DNA from: Spirochaetia bacterium UBA2205
GTDB taxonomy: Bacteria > Spirochaetota > UBA4802 > UB4802
DNA length: 43,183 nucleotides
NCBI GenBank assembly: GCA_002328585.1
Contig: DCUV01000011.1
Coordinates: forward strand, 5,748-48,930
Reading direction: 5' to 3'
A program made the translations under genes and the position numbers. Of this stretch, positions 8,146-16,455 are shown in pieces. The notes under the pieces were generated by a model, which was not told the origin of the DNA, searched no databases, and saw only the letters and a list, made by a program, of their open reading frames with translations. Positions within the stretch are counted from its first letter, which is position 1, and each line of letters opens with the position of its first letter.

Positions 8146-9375
8146 GTGAGCAAAGTAATCAATTTTTTAAAAGATGAATGGAACAGCTATTCCAGGAATA
8201 TACAGATATCATTATATGTGCTGTTTGCCCTGGTAGCGTTATTTGTCATTTTTGGTATCCAGATATTATTCTGGGGATTAGGTTATACCGATATGAATAA
8301 TCGATTTGCAATGGGATTGTGGATTATCGGTGATTTAGGATTTGTAGCATTAGGTGGTGGAGCTTTTTTTACAGGCTTCCTGCTCTACATATTTCGAGTT
8401 GATAAATTACAGTCTTTAATTAACTCAACTGTGCTGATAGGTTTTATGTGCTATCTTTTTACTTTCATTTTATTGGTATTTGATATCGGTCAGCCGCTAA
8501 GAGCATGGTTTGGTTATGCCTATCCCAATTGGGGACCTCATACCATGCCTCAATCAATGTTAACCGAGGTAGTATGGTGTTTAACATTTTATTTTATTGT
8601 TCTTTGCATCGAGCTTTTCCCAATTATACTGAGCAATAAATATCTTGATAGATACCCTGCAATACACTATTTTGCTCATTATTTACATAAACTTATGTGG
8701 ATTTTTGCCGCTATTGGAACATTTCTTTCTTTCTTCCATCAGGGATCCTTAGGTGGCGGGATGTGGGGAGTGCTATATGCAAAACCATACTGGTTCAGAC
8801 ATCACTATTTTTATCTGGCGATAGTTGCTGCAATAGCAGGTGGACCCTGCCTCATGATGTTAGTTCCTAAAATAGCAAGCTGGGTTGCAAAAAAAGAATT
8901 AGTACCCAAAGATGCCTATATGACATTAGCAAAGGTTGCAGGAGTTACATTCATTGCTTACTTTTTGTTTAGAATATATGATATATACTCATTATGGACC
9001 CATTTTGCACCACTTTTCGACAGAAGCTTTATCGATATGATGGGGGGCTATTATGGTTGGTGGGTTATTACTCTGGAACTTTTAGCTTCGCTAACTGCGA
9101 TAGTTATTCTTAATGTTAAAAAATTTCGTGAAAATGACCAATATTTTATGGCAGGTTTGATAAGTGGAGTTTTTGCAATAGTGATGTTAAAGGTTGATGT
9201 ATTACTCCATGGATTTTCAATACCAAACTTTTCATGGGAAGGCTTCTTTACTTATAATCCAACCTTTCAGGAATGGTCAATATTCTTAGGATCAATTGCA
9301 TGCATGATACTCATCTACATGTGGTTTACCAGGTATATACCGCTCTTTCCTGAAAAACACGCCGAAGCTCATTAA
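8146..9375 (+). CDS. NrfD/PsrC-family integral membrane quinone-interacting subunit (QrcD/ActC-like)
   Basis: The 409-residue protein has about ten hydrophobic helices starting at residues 20-45; its length fits the ten-helix Qrc/alternative complex III version of the NrfD family (eight helices in the shortest members). The start is a GTG with AAAGGAGAG upstream. Conserved-looking polar and charged residues occur inside helices (FDIGQPLRAWFG; FFHQGSLGGGMWG), as expected for a quinone pocket and proton path. It is the last gene of the operon and is followed by a strong terminator. With the three genes before it, it would form a menaquinone-linked oxidoreductase at the outer face of the inner membrane. 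Confidence 0.9.
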   Translation: MSKVINFLKDEWNSYSRNIQISLYVLFALVALFVIFGIQILFWGLGYTDMNNRFAMGLWIIGDLGFVALGGGAFFTGFLLYIFRVDKLQSLINSTVLIGFMCYLFTFILLVFDIGQPLRAWFGYAYPNWGPHTMPQSMLTEVVWCLTFYFIVLCIELFPIILSNKYLDRYPAIHYFAHYLHKLMWIFAAIGTFLSFFHQGSLGGGMWGVLYAKPYWFRHHYFYLAIVAAIAGGPCLMMLVPKIASWVAKKELVPKDAYMTLAKVAGVTFIAYFLFRIYDIYSLWTHFAPLFDRSFIDMMGGYYGWWVITLELLASLTAIVILNVKKFRENDQYFMAGLISGVFAIVMLKVDVLLHGFSIPNFSWEGFFTYNPTFQEWSIFLGSIACMILIYMWFTRYIPLFPEKHAEAH

Positions 9376-9402
9376 AACAGTATCATGTTTAATATTAATA
9401 AT

Positions 9403-9432
9403 AAAAAAGGGTGTTTTAGTACACCCTTTTTT
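9403..9432. terminator. Bidirectional rho-independent terminator
   Basis: A 12-base perfect inverted repeat (AAAAAAGGGTGT / ACACCCTTTTTT) with a 6-base loop lies between the convergent NrfD-family gene and folD. The A and T tracts on either side allow it to stop transcription from both directions. Confidence 0.9.
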
Positions 9433-9466
9433 ATTGTTGCTCAAATGCTAAGTTGCGACAGCGTTG

Positions 9467-10354
9467 TTATATCTTATTTTGCAATCGAAAAGCTTTTACT
9501 GTATTTTTCATCAACATAACTATCGTCATTGGCCCCACACCTCCTGGAACAGGGGTAATTGCAGAAGCTATCTCGCTTACCTCATCAAATTTAACATCGC
9601 CTACCAGTTTTGTTTTACCTGGATTATGAAGATCATCTATTCTGTTTATCCCCACATCTATGACAACAGCACCTGGTTTAACCATATTTTTGGTTATCAT
9701 ATTTGCTTTACCAACAGCAACAACAAGAATATCTGCCTGACGTGTATAATATCCAATATCCGAAGTAGCAGTATGACAAATAGTAACTATGCAATTAGCT
9801 CTTTCATTTTTTTGTAACATAATATTGGCTAAAGGTTTACCAACAATATTGCTTCTACCAACAATAACAAGGTGTTTTCCTTTTAAATCCGGGACATTGC
9901 GTACAATTAACTCCTGGCAACCATACGGAGTACATGAAACAAAGGAGTCGTCACTGCCTATAACAAGTTTACCCAAATTAATGGGATGGAAACCATCAAC
10001 ATCCTTTATAGGATCAATAGCATTGATAATTATATTTTCATCAATATGCGATGGTAATGGCAGTTGCACCAGAATACCATTGACATTGGTATCACTATTC
10101 AGCTCATGTATCAATTTTAGCAATTCAGATTGTGTTGTGCTCTCGTCTAATGTAATCTGAAGAGAGTTTATCCCAAGTTCTTCAGATGTTTTCTTTTTCA
10201 TGCGCACGTATACTTCAGATGCACCATCATTCCCAACTAAAATCACAGCCAGTGTTGGTTTTTTCCCATATTCTTGTTCCAGTTTTGCAACATCTTTTTT
10301 TATCTCTTGTTTTATTTCATTAGCTATTGCTTTCCCATCTATTATTTTTGTCAT
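9467..10354 (-). CDS. folD: Methylenetetrahydrofolate dehydrogenase / methenyltetrahydrofolate cyclohydrolase
   Basis: The 295-residue bifunctional enzyme interconverts 5,10-methylene-THF and 10-formyl-THF in the cytoplasm, supplying C1 units for purines, fMet and (through methyl-THF) the methionine synthase. Visible family signatures are YVRMKKK (Y49-x3-K53, the cyclohydrolase lysine), VQLPLPSHID, DVDGFHP, the NADP loop VIVGRSNIVGKP and the C-terminal PVPGGVGPMT. The frame extends 8 codons upstream, but AAGGAAGG sits before the ATG at 10354 and the resulting MTKIIDGKAIA start is typical. The preceding gene (archease) ends 20 bases away, so co-transcription with archease and rtcB is likely. 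Confidence 0.95.
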   Translation of the reverse strand: MTKIIDGKAIANEIKQEIKKDVAKLEQEYGKKPTLAVILVGNDGASEVYVRMKKKTSEELGINSLQITLDESTTQSELLKLIHELNSDTNVNGILVQLPLPSHIDENIIINAIDPIKDVDGFHPINLGKLVIGSDDSFVSCTPYGCQELIVRNVPDLKGKHLVIVGRSNIVGKPLANIMLQKNERANCIVTICHTATSDIGYYTRQADILVVAVGKANMITKNMVKPGAVVIDVGINRIDDLHNPGKTKLVGDVKFDEVSEIASAITPVPGGVGPMTIVMLMKNTVKAFRLQNKI

Positions 10355-10374
10355 TGTGTAACCTTCCTTTCTTA

Positions 10375-10821
10375 TCATACATCAATAATTACAAATGATT
10401 CCCAGATTAAGTTTGCTTTTTCACAACGAGTTTTATGTAATGTTGCAGCTTTAGGATCTACATTAATCCCGTAATTAATTATATAATCACCTATCAATTG
10501 CGCTGTACACATACTACCTTCCAATCCATATTTTATTGCAACATTTACTGGTTTAAATACTAAACCCTGTGTATCCTTAATAAATATTAATTCATTTAAA
10601 AATTTTACCAACAACAAGTCCAGTGATTGATGTTGTAGAGAAAAACTATAATCAATCTTACCAGCTAAATCGAGTGGATTTTCCAGACATATATGGAGAA
10701 AAGCTTCAACATTTAAAGCAAAAAGTTTTTCTAATGTAAAAGCCTTACAATAAATTGCTATATCCGCTAAGGTTGCATTGTCAACAAACTCAAAACCTTC
10801 TTTACTTCCCACCATGTTCAC
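10375..10821 (-). CDS. Archease family protein (RtcB activator)
   Basis: The 148-residue protein resembles archease: an N-terminal FEFVDNATLADIAI segment (usually an EHTAD-type motif), the central SLDLLLVKFLNELIFIKDTQGLVF, and a C-terminal block ending in FVIIDV. Archease helps RtcB ligase to be guanylylated and to turn over. It begins two bases after the rtcB stop codon, with the AAAGGG ribosome site inside the end of rtcB, so translation of the two is probably coupled. The start is a GTG at 10821; an ATG two codons later is possible. The N-terminal histidine of the usual motif appears to be replaced, so catalytic details may differ. Confidence 0.8.
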   Translation of the reverse strand: MNMVGSKEGFEFVDNATLADIAIYCKAFTLEKLFALNVEAFLHICLENPLDLAGKIDYSFSLQHQSLDLLLVKFLNELIFIKDTQGLVFKPVNVAIKYGLEGSMCTAQLIGDYIINYGINVDPKAATLHKTRCEKANLIWESFVIIDV

Positions 10822-10823
10822 AA

Positions 10824-12275
10824 CTACCCTTTGATGGAGCCTATTGGTATCATACGTGCCACAGGAATACTTAATCCTGCTGCTGTAATAGTGTCAATAA
10901 CATCATCAATGTTTTTATACGCTGCACCAGCTTCTTCTGCTAAGCCACTCAATGAACGTGTTTTGATAACAATACCGCTTTTCACCATGCTATCAGCAAG
11001 CTCCCTACCCTTAAATTGCTTCTTTGCTTGCTGGCGTGACATGATTCTACCACTGCCATGGACAGTACTGTAAAATGCATCGGAAGCCTTGTCCCCGCCA
11101 ATTAGTATATATGAAGCTGTTTGCATGCTTCCACCTACAAGAACAGGCTGTCCAATATCGTTATAGGTATCAGGTATCCCTTTCATACCCTTGGTAAAAG
11201 CACGGGTTGCACCTTTCCTGTGTACCAGTAACTTTTTATCTTTACCATTAATCTGGTAATGCTCTAATTTGGCTGTATTATGACAAACATCATAGATCAA
11301 TGCTATGCCTAATTCTTCTGCTGATTTTTTAAAAACCTGGCATAGGGTATCACGCACAACATGATATATAAGCTGGCGATTTAAAAATGCAATATTTATT
11401 GCACAATTCATAGCCCCAAAATATGCCTGTCCTTCTTTAGAATGAAACGGTGCGCACGCCAGTTCCCTATCAGGAATATCTATATGGTACTTTTGCTTCA
11501 TCACCCCAATAAACTTATCTAAATAATCTGTTGCTATTTGATGACCAAATCCTCTGCTGCCGCAATGTATCATGCAACTGATCTGATTATTCCCATAAAT
11601 TCCTAATTGTTTGGCGATAGTTGTTTGTAAAACATCTTCATTGCGAATTACCTGAAATTCAAGATAATGATTTCCCGAACCCAAAGAACCAACCTGTTCC
11701 CTACCACGTTCACGTGCTCTCCCCGAAACAACATCTGGATTGGCATTTCTAATAGATCCATTTTCTTCACAAAATAATAGATCCTCTTTTACACCATAAC
11801 CATTATCGATTGCCCATCTTGCTCCTTTGATCATTGCTGCATCAAATTGGTTATCAGACAATGAAACAATACCCTTGCCACCAATACCACTGGGAATGCG
11901 TGAGAATAAAATCTCCATTATCTGGTTCAGCTTAGGTGCAAACTCTTCAATGCTCACTGAGGTTATAAAAAAACGTACACCACAGTTAATATCAAAACCT
12001 ATCCCACCTGGCGAAATAACACCATCATCACTATCAACCGCTGCAACACCACCTATAGGGAATCCATATCCAGAGTGTCCATCAGGCATACATAATGCAT
12101 ACTTTTGTATACCCGGAAGCATGGCAACATTGATAAGCTGTTCAAATACTGCATCATCCATATGATGCAAAAGCTCATACGATGCATAAATCCGTGCTGG
12201 TACACGCATTCCTTTTTTATAATCTTCTGGAATTTCATACAAACAATTGTCAATTTTGTTAACAAATTCTTTCAT
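10824..12275 (-). CDS. rtcB: RNA-splicing ligase RtcB
   Basis: The 483-residue protein joins RNA 2',3'-cyclic phosphate (or 3'-phosphate) ends to 5'-OH ends using GTP and Mn2+. Motifs visible: GFDINCGVR with metal cysteine C98, GSGNHYLEF with H203, HCGSRGFGHQ with H237, VCHNTAKLE with H332, VHGSGR with H406 (the expected guanylylation histidine) and a C-terminal IPIGSIKG lysine. The protein has no intein and is of full length. It is followed at once by archease, its known activator. In bacteria RtcB is linked to RNA repair, but no RtcR regulator or tRNA-cleaving toxin is visible nearby. Confidence 0.95.
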   Translation of the reverse strand: MKEFVNKIDNCLYEIPEDYKKGMRVPARIYASYELLHHMDDAVFEQLINVAMLPGIQKYALCMPDGHSGYGFPIGGVAAVDSDDGVISPGGIGFDINCGVRFFITSVSIEEFAPKLNQIMEILFSRIPSGIGGKGIVSLSDNQFDAAMIKGARWAIDNGYGVKEDLLFCEENGSIRNANPDVVSGRARERGREQVGSLGSGNHYLEFQVIRNEDVLQTTIAKQLGIYGNNQISCMIHCGSRGFGHQIATDYLDKFIGVMKQKYHIDIPDRELACAPFHSKEGQAYFGAMNCAINIAFLNRQLIYHVVRDTLCQVFKKSAEELGIALIYDVCHNTAKLEHYQINGKDKKLLVHRKGATRAFTKGMKGIPDTYNDIGQPVLVGGSMQTASYILIGGDKASDAFYSTVHGSGRIMSRQQAKKQFKGRELADSMVKSGIVIKTRSLSGLAEEAGAAYKNIDDVIDTITAAGLSIPVARMIPIGSIKG

Positions 12276-12316
12276 TTAATTGTAATTATATAACTATTGC
12301 CAACAGATTATAATAA

Positions 12317-12739
12317 CTACTCTACCGTGGTGCTTTCTTTGTGTACTTGTTTTAATTTTTGAACTGCTACTGGCTGTTTAATCATTTCACATTTCCCTTC
12401 AAATACTACGCCATCTGCAATAATAAGTTTTGATGTACGGATATTCCCAAAAAGTTTACCTTCAGTTTGTATTTCAATCTTATCTTTAGCTTCAATATTA
12501 CCATAAACAGTTCCTCTGATAATAACCGTACTGGCTTTTATATTGGCTTTAACTGTAGCCTTTTCACCAATAACCAAAAAATCACCTGAGGATATTTCAC
12601 CTTCAAAATAACCATTAATTTGAAGAGATTTTTCAAAGGTAAGATCACCATAAAACTCCGTATCTTTACCAAAAACAGTCGCTATCATTCCAATTTCATA
12701 TACTGGATTTTTATTAACCTGTATAACCTTCTTAGCCAT
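12317..12739 (-). CDS. Bactofilin (polymer-forming cytoskeletal protein)
   Basis: The 140-residue protein has the bactofilin core (about residues 20-115), a right-handed beta-helix built from short repeats such as LTFEKSLQINGYFEGEI, VIIRGTVYGNIEAKDKI and LIIADGVVFEGKCEM. Both tails are short and charged. Bactofilins polymerise without nucleotide and act as membrane-associated scaffolds for cell shape and cell-wall enzymes. AGAAGG precedes the ATG. It lies 41 bases downstream of no obvious partner and reads in the same direction as the rest of this block; the mre cluster lies about 5 kb away on the same strand. Confidence 0.9.
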   Translation of the reverse strand: MAKKVIQVNKNPVYEIGMIATVFGKDTEFYGDLTFEKSLQINGYFEGEISSGDFLVIGEKATVKANIKASTVIIRGTVYGNIEAKDKIEIQTEGKLFGNIRTSKLIIADGVVFEGKCEMIKQPVAVQKLKQVHKESTTVE

Positions 12740-12842
12740 TGTATATACCTTCTTCTATTAAAACAATATTTATTATATATGATTATAACAGCAATGTTGA
12801 TAAATGATTTTTTTAATACAAGTCAAATTTTAAAAAAACAAT

Positions 12843-13064
12843 CTATTTGGTAGTCATTATAAAGACACCATCCCAATCATCAGAGGGAGGTGTTTGTTTA
12901 TATTGTCTTGCTCGTTCAAGATATACTTTAGAAGGACCATCATTGGGATCAACTTTAAGTGCCTTATCAAAGTAATCAATAGCCTCATCCCATTTACGTT
13001 TTTTATAAGCCCCCAAACCAGCATCATATAATTGTAAAACTTCCACTTTTTCTTTTGTTATCAT
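12843..13064 (-). CDS. Small TPR protein with an adenylate-cyclase-type C-terminal tail
   Basis: This 73-residue protein has one TPR unit (about residues 11-44: GLGAYKKRKWDEAIDYFDKA then VDPNDG) followed by SKVYLERARQYKQTPP and a final DWDGVFIMTTK. That last segment resembles, from memory, the C-terminal tail of TPR-containing class III adenylate cyclases, where a TPR unit and a 'dWdGv...tK' ending close the protein. Here it stands alone with its own ATG and an AAAGGAAG ribosome site, and no cyclase domain lies upstream. It may be a free regulatory module, or the remnant of a cyclase. Function unknown. Confidence 0.75.
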   Translation of the reverse strand: MITKEKVEVLQLYDAGLGAYKKRKWDEAIDYFDKALKVDPNDGPSKVYLERARQYKQTPPSDDWDGVFIMTTK

Positions 13065-13118
13065 ATACTACTTCCTTTGCAATATTTTATCTAAGTTTAA
13101 TAATAAATTATACCTATA

Positions 13119-14099
13119 TCAATATTTTCTGTCAACCAGGAACAAAGCTAATTCTGTTAAAATATTTTTATATTGGTTGTCCGGGAATATATCAATAATT
13201 TCAATAGCTTTTTTGACATAATTTGATGCTATGCTGATACAATAATCAACCACATTATATTCTTTTGCCTTTGATGCTACATAATTCCAATTATTGTTAT
13301 CAGGGGTTTTTGCATAATTTTTTAACAGCAAACGTTCTTGATTATCAACTATCTCTAAAAGGTGCAGTAAAGGCAAGGTAATCTTGCCATTAATAAAATC
13401 ATTGCCAGCATCTTTGCCAGTAATATCCGCGGCATTGAGATAATCCATAGCATCATCGGTTATCTGAAAAGCATACCCTAATTGCATACCACAATCATAT
13501 AATACATCAGATTGTTGTGTATTCATTTTGGCAACAGCAGCCCCTAATTTTGCGCATGCTGCCATAAAGCGTGCAGTTTTCATCTCAATTATGCGATAGT
13601 AATTATCAATTGTTATACTATCAATATCTGAATACTGAATCTGATATAGCTCGCCTTTAACCATTTCAACAGTTGCATCAACCATTATCGGAAAGAGATC
13701 TGTTCTATTGTTGCCAACAGCTATTTCCAGCGCTTTTGTATACATGTAATCACCAGCAAGCACTGCAACTTTGGGACCATATTTCCTTGAAACTGTTGGT
13801 AAGCCTCTTCGCAAATCGGCATTATCAATAATATCATCATGAACCAACGATGCAGCATGAATAATTTCAGCAGCACAAGCTATGTCAATAATATCGTCAG
13901 GTATCGTACTATTTAATCCACCAGATAAAATAATCATAGAGGCTCTTATCTTTTTACCACTCTTTTTGAACGTATGCATGCTGCTATCATCCAGCAAATC
14001 AATGCCTGTATATAATTTACTTTTTACTGCTTCATCCACAGCCATTAAATAATGTTCAATGGGCTTTAGTATGTCGTTTAAGTCTTTTCGTGGTGTCAT
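13119..14099 (-). CDS. Trans-isoprenyl (polyprenyl) diphosphate synthase
   Basis: The 326-residue enzyme belongs to the all-trans polyprenyl synthase family. It has the first aspartate-rich motif DDIID (88-92) followed by the conserved RRG, and the second motif DDAMD (215-219). KSGKKIR near residue 46 is the diphosphate-binding basic patch. It condenses isopentenyl diphosphate onto an allylic primer. Chain length is not certain, but small residues before the first DDxxD (HAASLVHDD) fit a long-chain product such as the menaquinone side chain, which would serve the quinone-linked operon in this window. It lies 22 bases downstream of the STAS gene, probably in one transcript. Confidence 0.9.
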   Translation of the reverse strand: MTPRKDLNDILKPIEHYLMAVDEAVKSKLYTGIDLLDDSSMHTFKKSGKKIRASMIILSGGLNSTIPDDIIDIACAAEIIHAASLVHDDIIDNADLRRGLPTVSRKYGPKVAVLAGDYMYTKALEIAVGNNRTDLFPIMVDATVEMVKGELYQIQYSDIDSITIDNYYRIIEMKTARFMAACAKLGAAVAKMNTQQSDVLYDCGMQLGYAFQITDDAMDYLNAADITGKDAGNDFINGKITLPLLHLLEIVDNQERLLLKNYAKTPDNNNWNYVASKAKEYNVVDYCISIASNYVKKAIEIIDIFPDNQYKNILTELALFLVDRKY

Positions 14100-14121
14100 G
14101 TATATCTCTTTTTATCAACAA

Positions 14122-14448
14122 TTAATCAAAAGCATTTAAACATTCACGTTGTGATTCAAATATTTCAAATACCTTATCAAGCATGGTTGTTTGAAAAAGT
14201 TTAAGAAGATTTTCATTAGTTATTACTAATTTTATATCACCTTCATTCTTTATTTTTCTTTTAAATGCTACTATCACACCTAATGCTGAACTACATATAT
14301 GCTTGACATCAGTCATATCCATACAAATATTATTACAGCCTTCATCAATTAATTTCTGTAATGCATTTTCAAGATCTTCTGACATCTCCTGATCAATTCT
14401 TCCATCTAAAGTAAGAATAGCCAGATTATCATCCCTTTTAATTTTCAT
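14122..14448 (-). CDS. STAS-domain anti-sigma factor antagonist
   Basis: The 108-residue single STAS domain is of the SpoIIAA/RsbV type. The switch segment CSSALGVIVAF (C52-S53-S54) aligns with the usual DSSGLGVL, so S54 is the likely phosphorylated serine; the preceding aspartate is replaced by cysteine. Such proteins bind anti-sigma kinases when unphosphorylated and so release a sigma factor. No kinase (RsbW-like) or PP2C phosphatase is next to it, so the partner lies elsewhere. GAGGTGA precedes the ATG. About 200 bases without a recognisable gene separate it from the ComFC-like gene upstream. Confidence 0.85.
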   Translation of the reverse strand: MKIKRDDNLAILTLDGRIDQEMSEDLENALQKLIDEGCNNICMDMTDVKHICSSALGVIVAFKRKIKNEGDIKLVITNENLLKLFQTTMLDKVFEIFESQRECLNAFD

Positions 14449-14652
14449 ATTTCACCTCATATTCTTTGTTAATCCTGAACTACATATACTATTTGTTTTA
14501 ACCTATAGCTAATGTAATTACAACCATTATTTTAGCCATGCTAATGTTCAATTACAATTGCTATAGTGTTCAAAACTTTCTAAAATATTTATATAAAATA
14601 ATAATGGTAGTAGTCACTTCAAACACTGTTAAATGTATTATTATAAATAACA

Positions 14653-15378
14653 TTAGATTTCCCTATCTTTCAACATTGCATATGCCAGTATCGATGCATA
14701 AACACTTTTAGCACCATTCATCTTTAAAATACGAGCACATTCATTAATAGTTGCACCAGTGGTATAAACATCATCAACTATTAAAACTGATTTGTTTCTA
14801 ATATTAGTGCAATTACTTAAAATATCAAATTTTAGATACGTACTGATAAACCTATCATTTTGGCTTAATTTCTTTTGTGTATTGTTTTCATTTTTAATTG
14901 TTATTAAATTGAAAACATTTTTATGCAACATCTTGCCAACATATCGTGCCATAAGTTCAGATTGATTAAATCCTCGTTCCCATAACCTTTTTTTAGAAAC
15001 CGGAATATATGTTATAATATCAAAATCCCATGCTAAAGACTTAATCCCCTGTAGCAGAAAATTTGCAAACAATAAAGCAATAGATTTATTGTTTTTAAAT
15101 TTCATAGCATATATCAGTTTTGATACCTCATTTCTATATTTGAAAACTAATAAAATATCATCAATATACCAGTAACGTTTACCATGAATCTTCTCTTCAA
15201 CATTAAAAAGATATTGACTGTTGTAATTATAAACACTCAAATTAAGATAATCATAACAATTGTTGCATAAACCATTATTGACATTTGATATCATCTTCCC
15301 ACAGTTAGAACAAAATGCAGGAAATAATACATCAAACATTAAAGTATTTAAAAGTATATTAATATAACTCTGTTTCAT
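14653..15378 (-). CDS. ComFC-like phosphoribosyltransferase-fold protein
   Basis: The protein (241 residues from the ATG at 15378) has an N-terminal four-cysteine zinc site (C23, C26, C38, C41) and a C-terminal PRPP-binding loop VDDVYTTGAT (201-210), the ComFC/GntX architecture. ComF proteins are required for natural transformation in Bacillus and Helicobacter, probably in handling incoming single-stranded DNA, but homologues are common in bacteria not known to be competent. The frame opens at 15432 (with another Met at 15417), overlapping queC by up to 41 bases. I prefer 15378, just after the queC stop, because it gives the usual family N-terminus, though none of the starts has a strong ribosome site. 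Confidence 0.85.
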   Translation of the reverse strand: MKQSYINILLNTLMFDVLFPAFCSNCGKMISNVNNGLCNNCYDYLNLSVYNYNSQYLFNVEEKIHGKRYWYIDDILLVFKYRNEVSKLIYAMKFKNNKSIALLFANFLLQGIKSLAWDFDIITYIPVSKKRLWERGFNQSELMARYVGKMLHKNVFNLITIKNENNTQKKLSQNDRFISTYLKFDILSNCTNIRNKSVLIVDDVYTTGATINECARILKMNGAKSVYASILAYAMLKDREI

Positions 15379-15391
15379 AATTTTTGCAGTT

Positions 15392-16069
15392 TTACCGTTG
15401 TAGGGCAGGATCTTCATACCCTGCCTGGGCAAATCCCTTTTTTCTTAGCATGCAACTATCGCACATACCGCATGGTTTACCTTCAGGTGATGGATTATAG
15501 CAACTTGATGTCAGAGAATAATCAACACCTAATGATGTACCTAATGCAATAATTTCTGCTTTAGTCATATTGATAAGTGGTGCTTCAATAATAATTGGAT
15601 TTCCCTCAACCCCACTCTTTGTACCCACCATTACCATTTTCTGGAATGCTTCTATAAATTGAGGTCTGCAATCTGGATAACCACTATAATCTACCGCATT
15701 CACACCAATAAAGATATGAGAAGCCTCTACTGTTTCTGCATAAGCTAATGCAATTGAAAGAAATATAATATTTCGTGCCGGGACATAGGTTGATGGGATA
15801 GCACTTTCATGGGTGATTGGTATTTCCTTACCAGATGATAGCACCAGAGATGATATTTTAAATATGTCATCCGGTAAATGCACAATTTCATGAGCATTAA
15901 CATTCAGATAATGGGCTATCTTTTTTGCATAAAGAATTTCAATCTCGTGACGTTGCCCATATTCAAAGGTAAGGGCATAAATATCAAATCCCCTGCTTTT
16001 TGCAAATGCAGCAACAGTGGCAGAATCTAATCCGCCACTGAGCAACACTACACATTTCTTTTTACTCAT
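15392..16069 (-). CDS. queC: 7-cyano-7-deazaguanine synthase
   Basis: The 225-residue enzyme converts 7-carboxy-7-deazaguanine to preQ0 with ATP and ammonia, in the queuosine (tRNA) or related 7-deazaguanine pathway. It has the PP-loop SGGLDS (11-16) and the C-terminal zinc site C190, C200, C203, C206 (GKPCGMCDSC). No queD, queE or queF lies next to it, so the rest of the pathway is elsewhere. It follows the small CxxC protein by 17 bases and precedes the ComFC-like gene by 13 bases. One copy of the iterated 9-mer lies exactly over the codons of the zinc-site CDSC. Confidence 0.95.
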   Translation of the reverse strand: MSKKKCVVLLSGGLDSATVAAFAKSRGFDIYALTFEYGQRHEIEILYAKKIAHYLNVNAHEIVHLPDDIFKISSLVLSSGKEIPITHESAIPSTYVPARNIIFLSIALAYAETVEASHIFIGVNAVDYSGYPDCRPQFIEAFQKMVMVGTKSGVEGNPIIIEAPLINMTKAEIIALGTSLGVDYSLTSSCYNPSPEGKPCGMCDSCMLRKKGFAQAGYEDPALQR

Positions 16070-16086
16070 TGTGTAAATAAACTTAT

Positions 16087-16329
16087 CTATGCTTCTTTTT
16101 TTGCTATCCGCATTGGAAAATATTCATAGGGTTTCATGCCATAAATCTTTTCAAAATCTTTCTCAAAAGGGCACATTGTACAACTAGCCCTATAAACCCC
16201 TTCTAATGTCATCATGGCTTCATCATAAAGAACGCTGTTTTTATCAATTTCTGCATTCCTTAATTTTAGAAATGCACAGGATTTACATTTCTCAGCATTT
16301 TCACGTATTTTATCGGTAATTAAACCCAT
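16087..16329 (-). CDS. Small protein with two CxxC pairs, function unknown
   Basis: The 80-residue protein has C15-x2-C18 and C50-x2-C53, which could form one zinc or Fe-S site. It ends with a basic tail and has no signal peptide or membrane segment. The frame opens six codons earlier, but GGGAGGTG lies just before the ATG at 16329, which sets the start. It lies 17 bases upstream of queC on the same strand and is probably co-transcribed with it. I do not recognise the family. Confidence 0.7.
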   Translation of the reverse strand: MGLITDKIRENAEKCKSCAFLKLRNAEIDKNSVLYDEAMMTLEGVYRASCTMCPFEKDFEKIYGMKPYEYFPMRIAKKEA

Positions 16330-16455
16330 TGAAACACCTCCCGTCATTAATCGTAGATATTATAATATTGTATACAATGATATGAAAATAGCAATAAAAA
16401 ATCCAGCATATTTTTATATAACTTGAACAATATATAAATTATTTTAATAATATTT

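Noticed and set aside
9464..9817. Plus-strand frame opposite folD
   Set aside because: It overlaps conserved folD coding sequence and starts next to a terminator with no ribosome site.
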